In this document: one piece after another, positions 24,625 to 33,018 of the stretch | How the letters are laid out: every line of letters starts with the position of its first letter | Position numbering within the stretch: position 1 is the stretch's first letter | Translations under genes and position numbers: made by a program | The notes under the pieces: generated by a model | What the model saw: only the letters and a program-made list of their open reading frames with translations | Told to the model about the DNA's origin: nothing | The model's database searches: none | Origin: an uncultured Prevotellaceae bacterium | GTDB taxonomy: Bacteria; Bacteroidota; Bacteroidia; Bacteroidales; Bacteroidaceae | Assembly: GCA_946184125.1 (NCBI GenBank) | Contig: CAMHEL010000023.1 | Span: 1-33,080 of the forward strand | Length of the DNA: 33,080 nucleotides | Reading direction: 5' to 3'

Positions 24625-27290
24625 TTTCGCTTATGGGATTGAGGGTTGTTGCTGGTTGGTGGCATGGAAGCCAAATAGGGCTTGGCGAGGGTGTAGAACT
24701 TACGCAGCCTTTGCTGATTGCCGGCGAAGAACTCACGGGCATCGGAAGACTGAATGCCTCGTTTGTCGGGTACCCTGGTGACATCGCTGTGGTTGGACAG
24801 GCGTGTGATGCATACGACGCATATCAGTCCGCTGCCTCCGTTGTCGCTTCTGACAGACTGGTAGCTGCTGGCGGGCATGAGGCCCATGCAGTAGAGGCCC
24901 ATGTCGAGCCAGTAGGTGCGCCCCTGCACCGTCTTCCATTCCTCGCGTAGGTAATTCTCTGGGGTGCCGGTCTTCCCGAAGAGGATGAGGCTGTCGGCGA
25001 TGTTCTCGCTTCTGTTGAGCGCGCTGATGGCATTTTGCATCCGGGGCAGCAGGCTGCCTTTGTCCTGTGCGTTTCTCAAGATTTCGAGGAAACTGTTCCA
25101 GGCGGCGGTGTCGTAGCCTTTGGTGAGGTCTTCGGGGCGCTGGCTCTGGCGTGGGACGACAAACGAGGTGCGCACCTTGCGCTTGGTGAGCATGCGGCTC
25201 CATGCCTCGGCAAGCTTGAGACAGTTCCACTCATTCGACCCCTGTCCAAGTACCCATGTGGAGAGCTCATTCTGCAGGGTGGCGGCGGGAGAGTTGAAAT
25301 TGTCGTAGTAAAGCAGGGTGGGGTCGGGGCTGACGTTGTCGAGGCCGAAGCGGCTGGTGGAGTCGACTCGCATGTTCTCCCAGGTATAGTACTCCATCTG
25401 CAGGCTGTCGTTCAGGTTGTAGTCCATCGGGCTGGGGATGCTGTAGAGATGGGTCAGCGTGCTGATGAATGGGGCGTGAGCCCAGGTGAAGTTCTCGCGC
25501 TCGCGAAGGCGCACTTCATGGGTGGTGTAGACGAAGGGGTTTCCCACCTGGCGGTCCATGCCCAGCGCTTTCGCCACCAATGCCACGGGGTAGACATCGT
25601 CAGAATTTGAGATGAACTTCTCCATGGAGGGACATCCTTTCCAGAAATCGGCAGCGGAGCCAAACGACGACCATGCGGTGGTGGGGTGATTGTAAAACGT
25701 GGCGCGTCCCTTGTCCTTCTTGCCGTCGCCTGGCTTGTCAAGATGGTAGTCGCCCACGGTGGTGAGGGTGAGGAGTGAAGGGTCGGTGAGCACGGCTGCG
25801 AGGGCGACGAGGGGCTTGAACGTGGAGCCGATGTAGCGGCGGATGAGTGCGGGGTTCTTGCGGCTGATGGCGAGGTCGTAGTCCACGGAGCGGTCGGTGG
25901 TGCGGTAGTAGGGAGCCGCCACCACGGCGCCGGTGGCCATGTCCATGACGGTGAGCGACACCTCCCAATGGTCGTCGTCGTAGAACATTCTATTACCGTA
26001 TTTATCCTTCTTGTTGCGCAGCACGTTATCTGTATACAGTTTCAGCTCTTTCTCCATCTCGCGTGAGAGGAGTGGGTCGATGCTGATGGTGATGGTGGTG
26101 TCGCACACCTCGTCGTTCATCGTGGTGGCGAGTCCTCTTAGGATTTGCTGGGTAAACCGGTCGGTCTGCGAGGCGGCCATGTTATGGCGTTTCAGGCCAG
26201 CCCTGGAGCGCACCTGTGTGGAGAGGATGCGCATGGGGCTCTGGCGGACGATGGTCGCCTCGCAGAGGATGGCGCTGGGGAGTGGCGTACGGCTTATCAC
26301 GAGTCGCAGGTGGTCGCCGATGGCATACCGCTGGCCACGTTCGTAGGGCTGCTTGGGGGTGGCTATGGTGAGGGCGCCTTGTGCACCGTAGGGCTGGCAG
26401 TAGCAGCCGACGGCCTTGATGCTGATGCTGTCGGCGGTCACGTAGTCGAGGTAGATGCCGCAGTCGTTGGAGCCTGGCAGTCGCAGGCAGAGCGTGGTGG
26501 AGTCGCTCTGGTAGGCTTTGTACAGGTTGAAATAGTCGATGGTGTGACTCCTGTTTGCCTCGCTTGCCTCCAACTGGTGGGTGGTGGGGTTGGGTTTCAC
26601 CACTTTGAGCATTCCGCGGCGTGTGTCTCCCAACGTCCGGAGGCGGATGGGCACCGAGGTCTGCCCCCATACGAGGAAGCAGTGGGTGCTGTCGGGGAAC
26701 AGTGCGTTTTCGGCACAGAAGATGTCGCCTGTCCACCGCTGTTTGTCGAGCGCCACCCTGAACATGCCTGGCTGCACCCTGATGCAGGTGATGGTGAGGT
26801 CGTGGCTATTGGTGCTGGTTGATGCGAAAGAGATGCGGAACATGCGGTCGCCGAGGTTGTCGAGCTGGCGCTGCAGCAACTTGGGGATGTCGCTGTTGTA
26901 GTAGAAGTCGCGGTCTTTCTCGCTGCGGATGGAGTCGGCGACGATGCCCACGAGCCTGATGTCGGAGGCTCTGGCGCCTCCCTCGTTGCTCTCGCCATAA
27001 GGCAGCGCAAAGCGCAGGGCGGGATAGCGCCGCTGCAGTTCGGCCATGGAGCGTGGCCTGATGTCGGCATGCTCGTTGTTGCCCTGGTCGACAAGTGCCT
27101 GGAGCAGGTTGTTGGCCTTGAGGATGAAGCCTTTGTCGCTGGTTGGCGTATAGACGGTCTCTTTCGACAACCGTCCCAAGCTGGTCTTGCCCTTGAAAAG
27201 GGTGAAGCCGATGATGATGAGCACCAGCACGGCGATGCTCCATATCGTCAGTTTTTTATAGTCGTGAAACCAGTTTTTTACGATTTCCAT
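24621..27290 (-). CDS. Penicillin-binding-protein-like transpeptidase (operon gene 4)
   Basis: The 889-residue protein (ATG 27290) has a short cytoplasmic tail, one membrane helix (about 15-34) and a long periplasmic part. The transpeptidase fold is shown by S489-TF-K492 (SxxK), S563-D564-D565 at the SxN position, GQG at 682-684 followed by an LKLAEAW segment (the class B PBP GQG-x4-TPLQ-A region), and K773-T774-G775. The region before the catalytic Ser is almost 490 residues, longer than in FtsI or PBP2, and lacks recognisable PBP dimerisation motifs. N to D in the second motif is unusual and may alter activity. In the same operon as an FtsW/RodA-like protein it resembles the partner of a SEDS polymerase. 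Confidence 0.86.
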   Translation of the reverse strand: MEIVKNWFHDYKKLTIWSIAVLVLIIIGFTLFKGKTSLGRLSKETVYTPTSDKGFILKANNLLQALVDQGNNEHADIRPRSMAELQRRYPALRFALPYGESNEGGARASDIRLVGIVADSIRSEKDRDFYYNSDIPKLLQRQLDNLGDRMFRISFASTSTNSHDLTITCIRVQPGMFRVALDKQRWTGDIFCAENALFPDSTHCFLVWGQTSVPIRLRTLGDTRRGMLKVVKPNPTTHQLEASEANRSHTIDYFNLYKAYQSDSTTLCLRLPGSNDCGIYLDYVTADSISIKAVGCYCQPYGAQGALTIATPKQPYERGQRYAIGDHLRLVISRTPLPSAILCEATIVRQSPMRILSTQVRSRAGLKRHNMAASQTDRFTQQILRGLATTMNDEVCDTTITISIDPLLSREMEKELKLYTDNVLRNKKDKYGNRMFYDDDHWEVSLTVMDMATGAVVAAPYYRTTDRSVDYDLAISRKNPALIRRYIGSTFKPLVALAAVLTDPSLLTLTTVGDYHLDKPGDGKKDKGRATFYNHPTTAWSSFGSAADFWKGCPSMEKFISNSDDVYPVALVAKALGMDRQVGNPFVYTTHEVRLRERENFTWAHAPFISTLTHLYSIPSPMDYNLNDSLQMEYYTWENMRVDSTSRFGLDNVSPDPTLLYYDNFNSPAATLQNELSTWVLGQGSNEWNCLKLAEAWSRMLTKRKVRTSFVVPRQSQRPEDLTKGYDTAAWNSFLEILRNAQDKGSLLPRMQNAISALNRSENIADSLILFGKTGTPENYLREEWKTVQGRTYWLDMGLYCMGLMPASSYQSVRSDNGGSGLICVVCITRLSNHSDVTRVPDKRGIQSSDAREFFAGNQQRLRKFYTLAKPYLASMPPTSNNPQSHKRK

Positions 27291-27315
27291 GAAGGTGTTG
27301 GTAAAGTGGTGTGGG

Positions 27316-28236
27316 TTACATATTGCATATATAGGCAGCAGCCGCCGCCGCGGCAGCGGCGAGGGCGGCGACGGTCCATCTGAGCCAGGTCCGTGGCCGG
27401 GGAGTGTCGGGCGTCTTGTCGGTAGTGTGTTCCTGTGTCGGGTCGTTGGTGGCGATATGTTGCAGTTCTTCGTTGCAGGGAGCCACATCGGGCTGGTTTC
27501 CGGCCCACTTGGGGTGTTCGCCGGTCCAGTCGATGAACAGCGCGTTGGGTGTTCCTTGCCACATGGCGGTGTCGTCGAGGTGGGCGACGATGGTCGGTTC
27601 CAGGGCTTGCGCGGCCTGGCAACTGCTCACCACGGCGAAGGCCATCGATGTGAGGTGGCGCCACAGTGGCGGAAGGTGGTCGATGGCATGGAACAGCGCT
27701 TCGAGGCGTGCCGACTGCCTCAGTTCGTCGGCATAATGCTGCTCATCGCTGCCAAGGTGGATGAAGATGCGGCAGCCGTGAGTGAGTGCATAGGCGATGT
27801 AGGCGTGCAGCGTCAGCTCGTCGGCATTGAGCCTGAGTTTCCTGGCCACTTTCACCTCATGCATGTCGGTGGCATTGTAGTCGGTCGTGTCGTAGTGTCG
27901 CATGGCGCCGAGGGCCTCCACCACGGGTGTGTAGCCACCGATGCTGTCGGTCTCCTCGAGCGGGCACTCATACACAGCCCGTGTGGCATATTTCCGTATG
28001 CCGTTGGCGAAGATGGTGTGGTCGCCCTGCACGTGGATGAGATGGAGCATACCCGCACGCGCATGGGGTAGCACATAGAACGAGGCATGGCCGGCGGGTG
28101 CTCCGGCGGCGGAGAGCATGGCCAGCTGCTGGGCGGCGTTCGACACGCCGGGGGTGAACGACAGGACGGTGTCGCCCTTCTGTGTGGTGAGCGAGCCCAG
28201 CACCTTGTGCGCGATATGGATGGTGGTCGTGCTCAT
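27316..28236 (-). CDS. Tail-anchored protein of unknown function (operon gene 3)
   Basis: No family is recognised with certainty. The 306-residue protein (ATG 28236) is predicted cytoplasmic except for a C-terminal membrane helix (about 285-304) that includes a run of nine alanines, giving a tail-anchored topology. A Pro/Thr-rich linker (about 260-282) precedes it. The N-terminal 100 residues faintly resemble the N-terminal region of the 614-residue operon protein, and both may relate to GTPase-associated (GAP1-like) N-terminal domains; this is weak, by-eye similarity. It starts two bases after the stop of the first GTPase gene and ends 25 bp before the transpeptidase gene. Confidence 0.75.
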   Translation of the reverse strand: MSTTTIHIAHKVLGSLTTQKGDTVLSFTPGVSNAAQQLAMLSAAGAPAGHASFYVLPHARAGMLHLIHVQGDHTIFANGIRKYATRAVYECPLEETDSIGGYTPVVEALGAMRHYDTTDYNATDMHEVKVARKLRLNADELTLHAYIAYALTHGCRIFIHLGSDEQHYADELRQSARLEALFHAIDHLPPLWRHLTSMAFAVVSSCQAAQALEPTIVAHLDDTAMWQGTPNALFIDWTGEHPKWAGNQPDVAPCNEELQHIATNDPTQEHTTDKTPDTPRPRTWLRWTVAALAAAAAAAAAYICNM

Positions 28237-28238
28237 GG

Positions 28239-30014
28239 TCAGTCGAAGAAATGTTCGAGTATTTTCCCGAATCCTTTGTAGGTGTCGGAATAGTCGATGC
28301 TTGTCGATGCGTTTTTGAGCATGTCGATGGTGAGCTGCAGGGCACCGAAATGCATGCGGTGGTTGTAGTACTGGGCTTTGCCAGTGAAGAGGGTGGGTGA
28401 GTCTTCGGTTGGTTCGCATTTGCGGAGATCGTCGTCGATAGGTGTGGCAACGAAATAGGTGTGCTTGGGCAGGTCGAGCATTTTCTCGGCGGTGCCTTTG
28501 ACTTGGTCGTCGGGCATGGGGTTAAGGCTTCGGAACTCATCTATCCGCTGTTTGATATGCTCGTCGAGGCTCAGTCCACTGGGTGTGGAATAGTTTTCGG
28601 GGTCTTCGAAGAACGTATCGAAGAGGTCTTTGTTCAATGAGTTGTAGGCTTCCACGACCCAGTTGATGGCGTCGTCGGGCGTGTTTCTCGTTTCTGCTTC
28701 CGTGAGCCATGTGCGTGCCTGCTCGACGGTGATGGTGTCGGGCATTTGGCACTCGTTGGCCTTTTCCCCATTGCTGAGCAACCCCAGGTGCCGGGCCTTG
28801 GCGAGAAGCATGATGAACAAGGAATAGACCAGGTTGGGGTCGCGCTCAGGCTCGTTGGCAGTCTCTCCATGCTCTTCGTCGTCCAACAAGGAAGGGGCGC
28901 TGCCCATGCCACTGAGTCGGTAGAGTACACGGTAAGGGTCATCCTTCATGACGAGGTCGATAGCCTTGAGCACCATATAGCTTTTCTTGGTGCCGCTTTT
29001 GAGGACTTGCTCAAGCGCTTGCATCATTTCGATGAAATGGTCTTTATTGCTGGTCGCGACGCCGTGTTGTGGGCTTGCAGCGGTCTCTTGTTGTTTGCTC
29101 TCTGGGTTTTGTTCATGGGCTGAGGGGGTGCAGCAGAGGTCGCAGATCACCACGTCGGTGGCCTTCTCCGTATAGTAATGGCAGAAGAAGTCGTTCTGAA
29201 ACGCCTGTCTGAAGTGCTCGCAGCCCGTGGGGTCGTTATCTCCCTTGAGTGATGCGGGCAGGTGGCTGGCGATGTCGAGTTTCTCCCACGCGTCATAGAT
29301 GGCCTCGATGGCGCTGTCGGTGTCGTAGTCGAGGAAGTGCTCGAATAGTTCCGCACCGGTGATTTTCCCCTTCTTCCAGAACTTCCAGCCATTCACGGCC
29401 TTATAGTCTTCTTCTTGGAGTTGCAGCTCGCGGCTTTCGGTGTTGATATATTCGTTGCTGGCCTGGTTCCCTCTTGGGGGCACGTGGATGATGATGCCTG
29501 GGTATTTAGTGCCTTTGACATTCTCTCTTGCTTTGACAGTGCGTACGGCGCTGTGGTGCTCGGCATTCCACCAAGTAGTGACTTCGAAATACTTCTTGTT
29601 GCAGTTGGTGAGCGACTCTTTGATGGCGTTGAACATATGGAGCGAATCGATGTGCATGGCCTCGCCAGGCACGTCGAGAAGTTTGACCAAGAGGATTTTG
29701 GCGTGGCGGCTGTTCCTGAGTTTGAAGGGCAGCACGTAGAGGTCTTTTTGTCGGAAAGAAGCCCGAGGCGTGGTCAGCCCCTGGTTGCTAATCAGGTCTT
29801 GCTTGTTGCGGTGTGGGGTGCTGCCGGCCCGTCTGGGGCAATACTCATAGCCCATTTTCTCGATGCTGCCCACGATGTCGGCCAGCAGGTAAGTCTTTCC
29901 GCTGGCAGTGGAACCAGGCACGGCGAGGCGTATGACGACAGGTTTGGTGCGGAAACCTCCCGCTAACCAGTTGAGGAAGTTGTGGCAATAATAGGAAAAG
30001 GTGGTCTTGTCCAT
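28239..30014 (-). CDS. Divergent P-loop GTPase-like protein (operon gene 2)
   Basis: The 591-residue protein (ATG 30014) has an early P-loop, G34-STAS-G39-K40-T41, and a G3-like DVPGE at 114-118 preceded by a hydrophobic strand (KILLVKLL). These fit the same NTPase class as the two downstream paralogs (DMSGE, DMAGE). A canonical TKxD/NKxD G4 motif is not obvious; VLKAIDLV after residue 390 is only a candidate, so base specificity is uncertain. The region between G3 and that point contains a Cys pair (DLCCTP) and charged helices. No membrane segment is seen. It probably forms a more distant branch than the two paralogs downstream. Confidence 0.83.
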   Translation of the reverse strand: MDKTTFSYYCHNFLNWLAGGFRTKPVVIRLAVPGSTASGKTYLLADIVGSIEKMGYEYCPRRAGSTPHRNKQDLISNQGLTTPRASFRQKDLYVLPFKLRNSRHAKILLVKLLDVPGEAMHIDSLHMFNAIKESLTNCNKKYFEVTTWWNAEHHSAVRTVKARENVKGTKYPGIIIHVPPRGNQASNEYINTESRELQLQEEDYKAVNGWKFWKKGKITGAELFEHFLDYDTDSAIEAIYDAWEKLDIASHLPASLKGDNDPTGCEHFRQAFQNDFFCHYYTEKATDVVICDLCCTPSAHEQNPESKQQETAASPQHGVATSNKDHFIEMMQALEQVLKSGTKKSYMVLKAIDLVMKDDPYRVLYRLSGMGSAPSLLDDEEHGETANEPERDPNLVYSLFIMLLAKARHLGLLSNGEKANECQMPDTITVEQARTWLTEAETRNTPDDAINWVVEAYNSLNKDLFDTFFEDPENYSTPSGLSLDEHIKQRIDEFRSLNPMPDDQVKGTAEKMLDLPKHTYFVATPIDDDLRKCEPTEDSPTLFTGKAQYYNHRMHFGALQLTIDMLKNASTSIDYSDTYKGFGKILEHFFD

Positions 30015-30025
30015 GTTTTTATTCG

Positions 30026-32869
30026 TTAGTGTTGGACGGTGGGTCGTAACTTGTATGCCGTGGCTGTCATGAATGCCATGAGGAAGGTGCTCTCGAGGGC
30101 TTCTCCAACGGAATCGGCTCCGAATCCCGGATTCAGACGGCCTGTAAATGGAAGGATGCCCACGTAAGAGGCATAGAGGTAGTAGGTGGTGCTTGCCCAC
30201 ATCATGACGGCAAGCAGTTTCCACACCATGGTGGCGTCGAGAACGGCGTTGCCCCGGTTCCTGGGGTCGCTCTCAGGCATCGCAGTGCTTACCACGGCAT
30301 AGAGGAGCAGTACGACGAGGCCGAAATAGAGCAGGTATGCTGCAATGCCGTATGTGCCGAAGAAGGCGATGGGCACGCAGAGGTCGTTGAGCACGACGGG
30401 CGACTGACCGGTCGACACCGATGGGTGCAGGTAATGGCGCTCGGGGGATAGCGGGTCGGCGCCCGACGTGTTGAACATGCTGTGGGTCATCACCATCATG
30501 AACTCACCGTCGCTCACCGCATAGCGGTAACCGCTCGAGAGGTAGTCCTCGAACTGCGAGGTGGTCATGAAGCGTCTCGGGCTGCGGTCGTAACGCACTT
30601 CCTCGGGGTCGTATTTCCACTGGAAGAACAAGGGCGCAGCGATGAAGACAACGACGAAAAGGGCGGTCACGACGCGTTTGATGATTCTTATCTCGTTTTG
30701 GCGTTCTCTGTTCTCGTTGCCATGTTTCTTCGTCTTCTTCCATGCCGCCATGAAGATGACGGCCATGAAGATGATGAGGCCCGGCAAGTTGGTGATGTAT
30801 CCTTTGTCGGCTTTTGAGACGAGGAGGAAACCGATGGCTCCCATGAAAAGCAGGCCTGCGATGGTGAGGGTGATGGCACCCGCCACGTAACGGTTGCTCT
30901 GGTAGTCCATGTGGTTGAGCGCGAACCCGGCACCCAGCATCACACAGAGGGTGATGGCGGCGGTGGAGTAGTTGCCTGGCAGGGTGGTGGCGAGGGCGGC
31001 GAGGACAGCATAGAAGGCGGCAATGAACACGGCGGTGAGGTCGGCACGGCTAAGAAACTTTGTGTAATATCTTACATTGTTCACAACCACCTCTTTTGTG
31101 AAAGGAACCTTGGAGTTGAGCAGCCAGCTGTGGAGCGTGAGCTGGGGCTTCCCGAAGATGTTGAATGCGATAAGAACAAGGATGGCGATGATGTTGAACC
31201 ACAGCAGGGTGAAGGGCACGCTGCGGTGGAGGTCGACCACGGCGTCGATGTCGCTCCACAGTGGTGGCCAAAGGATACGCCAGTCAAAGGGCCAGAGGGT
31301 GAGGCGCTGATCGGGTAGGTATGATGACAGAACCATGCTGTTGGCATGGCGCTCGGTGTATTGCAGGGCAAGGGCACAGAGCATCACGGCGGCGGTGCTG
31401 ATGGCCACTGCCACCCAGGGCTCCAAGCGCTTGGTCGCACCCCTCCTGGCAATGGAGCGGGCGGTGAGGAAGTTGTGGTTGAGCAGCAGCGAGAGGGTGA
31501 AGAGCAGGGTGAGCATGAGAGCCGCCGAGCAGACCGATATGGTGGTGATTTTCTCGAAGTAGGGATAGGTCCACGTCAGCTTGATGGCGATGGCGGCACG
31601 GCAGATGCAATAGACTGCGGCGATGGCGGCCACCATGCGGAAGACATGCGGAAGGTCGTATGCGCTTTTCGGGAGACGGGCCTGGGGAGGCACGGCGACA
31701 AGCCTGGGGTATGTGAGGAAGATGATGAGGAAGATGAGCAGGGGAAGCCACAGATAGGAGAGCACAAAGGCACGGCCGACAGTGCCGGCATGCAGGTACA
31801 GCGCTGCGTTGCCGATGATGATGCGCTTTTCGGGCAGGATGGGCAGGAGGGTGTGCCGCGCCGTGAGGTCGTGCGAGCCAAGGCTCAGGGTGTTGCCATT
31901 GATGTGGAGGTGACACAACTCGGTGGGCACGCTCGATGAGAAGTGTGGGATGTAGATGTCGTCGCCGGTGGGCAGTCCGCCGTCATCCTGCTTGATGGTG
32001 ATGGTGCTCGTCCTGTCGTGAGTGATGGACAGCAGCGTGTTCTTGTCCTCGGTGTAGGTGAGCGGCTTGGGATAGCGGATGGTCATGGTGCCCTCGGCGC
32101 GGCTTATGGTGGCATGGCCTGCACCCCATTCGGTGGTGATGAGTACCGGCTTCGTGATGTGGCTGATGTCGCCTATGCGGAAGAGGTCGCTGTCGTCCGA
32201 CTTCAGGCTGTTGTCCGACATCCGGTAGAATTGCACTTTGCATCGGTTGCCCACAGTGCCTGAGGTGACGTAGGTGATGTCGGCCCCTTCGCCGGTGAGC
32301 CGTGTTTTGGTGTCGATGATGACGAGTTGCCATGGACCGACGCGCTTGATGGGGAAGGTCTTCTTCGTGCGGAAGAAGAATGACCTGATGGCTTTGGCAT
32401 CCTCCTCGGGCAGGCCGTTGTGACCGTGCTGCCGCAGGTATTTGTCGAGGGCATGGTGGAGCAGCACATACTGCGAGTCGTGTCCGCTGAGCAGTTCGTC
32501 GACTTCACTCGCAGGCAGTGTGTAGGTGTGGCGGCCAGTGTTCACCACGATGCTTTGTGCCGGATTGATGGAATGACGGTTGGGATTCTCGTCGTTGACC
32601 TTCATGTAGTAAACGGAATCCTGCCTGACCCATTGGTCGTTGATGGTCCATACGAGTTGATTGCCCGAGCGAGTAATGGTGAGATAGTCGCGTGGCAACT
32701 GGTCGAAACTCACGACGGAGCCACGTCCGACGGTGATGGCGTCGGTGCCGGTCAGGTCGAGTCCGTCGAGTGAGAACACCACACGTGGATGGATGCGGAG
32801 GAGCATCACCACCCCCACCAGGGCCAGAACAGCCAGACATGTAAATACAATCTTGTTTCTCGTCATCAT
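30026..32869 (-). CDS. FtsW/RodA/SpoVE-like (SEDS) membrane protein with N-terminal extracytoplasmic domain (operon gene 1)
   Basis: The 947-residue protein has a membrane helix at about 7-26, a beta-rich extracytoplasmic region to about 355, then about a dozen hydrophobic segments. The C-terminal part is SEDS-like: N828-D829 in VLNDLCVPIAFFGTYG aligns with the catalytic TDF-x5-EE-x-G loop of RodA/FtsW, and LPFTGRLNPGFGADS at 906-920 mimics the LPxTGxxLPF-x-S-x-GGSS signature. SEDS proteins polymerise lipid II glycan strands with a partner class B PBP, present three genes downstream. Ordinary FtsW/RodA are about 370-430 residues and lack the N-terminal domain. Two start codons (32869 and 32866) are equivalent. 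It is the first gene of the operon. Confidence 0.85.
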   Translation of the reverse strand: MMTRNKIVFTCLAVLALVGVVMLLRIHPRVVFSLDGLDLTGTDAITVGRGSVVSFDQLPRDYLTITRSGNQLVWTINDQWVRQDSVYYMKVNDENPNRHSINPAQSIVVNTGRHTYTLPASEVDELLSGHDSQYVLLHHALDKYLRQHGHNGLPEEDAKAIRSFFFRTKKTFPIKRVGPWQLVIIDTKTRLTGEGADITYVTSGTVGNRCKVQFYRMSDNSLKSDDSDLFRIGDISHITKPVLITTEWGAGHATISRAEGTMTIRYPKPLTYTEDKNTLLSITHDRTSTITIKQDDGGLPTGDDIYIPHFSSSVPTELCHLHINGNTLSLGSHDLTARHTLLPILPEKRIIIGNAALYLHAGTVGRAFVLSYLWLPLLIFLIIFLTYPRLVAVPPQARLPKSAYDLPHVFRMVAAIAAVYCICRAAIAIKLTWTYPYFEKITTISVCSAALMLTLLFTLSLLLNHNFLTARSIARRGATKRLEPWVAVAISTAAVMLCALALQYTERHANSMVLSSYLPDQRLTLWPFDWRILWPPLWSDIDAVVDLHRSVPFTLLWFNIIAILVLIAFNIFGKPQLTLHSWLLNSKVPFTKEVVVNNVRYYTKFLSRADLTAVFIAAFYAVLAALATTLPGNYSTAAITLCVMLGAGFALNHMDYQSNRYVAGAITLTIAGLLFMGAIGFLLVSKADKGYITNLPGLIIFMAVIFMAAWKKTKKHGNENRERQNEIRIIKRVVTALFVVVFIAAPLFFQWKYDPEEVRYDRSPRRFMTTSQFEDYLSSGYRYAVSDGEFMMVMTHSMFNTSGADPLSPERHYLHPSVSTGQSPVVLNDLCVPIAFFGTYGIAAYLLYFGLVVLLLYAVVSTAMPESDPRNRGNAVLDATMVWKLLAVMMWASTTYYLYASYVGILPFTGRLNPGFGADSVGEALESTFLMAFMTATAYKLRPTVQH

Positions 32870-32919
32870 GAGGAAAAAGGGAAAAGCTTTTCTAACATCT
32901 GTTTACCCAAGAGAGTTCT

Positions 32920-32928
32920 CAAAACCTA
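32920..32928 (-). promoter_or_regulatory. Weak candidate promoter for the SEDS/GTPase operon
   Basis: The minus strand reads TAGGTTTTG, close to TAnnTTTG but with three rather than two spacer bases. It is about 50 bp upstream of the first operon start. No convincing -33 element was seen. It is the best promoter candidate between the operon and the right-edge repeats. Confidence 0.3.
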
Positions 32929-33018
32929 ATAAACTATCAATTGTGAATGAAAAATAAGGTTTTTTGACGGTTTTTTTGCATGGTTTCCGCTCTTTGGCCG
33001 CATTCTCACGATTTTAGC

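Noticed and set aside
27310..27370. Frameshift at the GC-rich alanine run of the tail-anchored protein
   Set aside because: The frame closes normally after the hydrophobic stretch and the downstream gene spacing is regular, so no error is needed.
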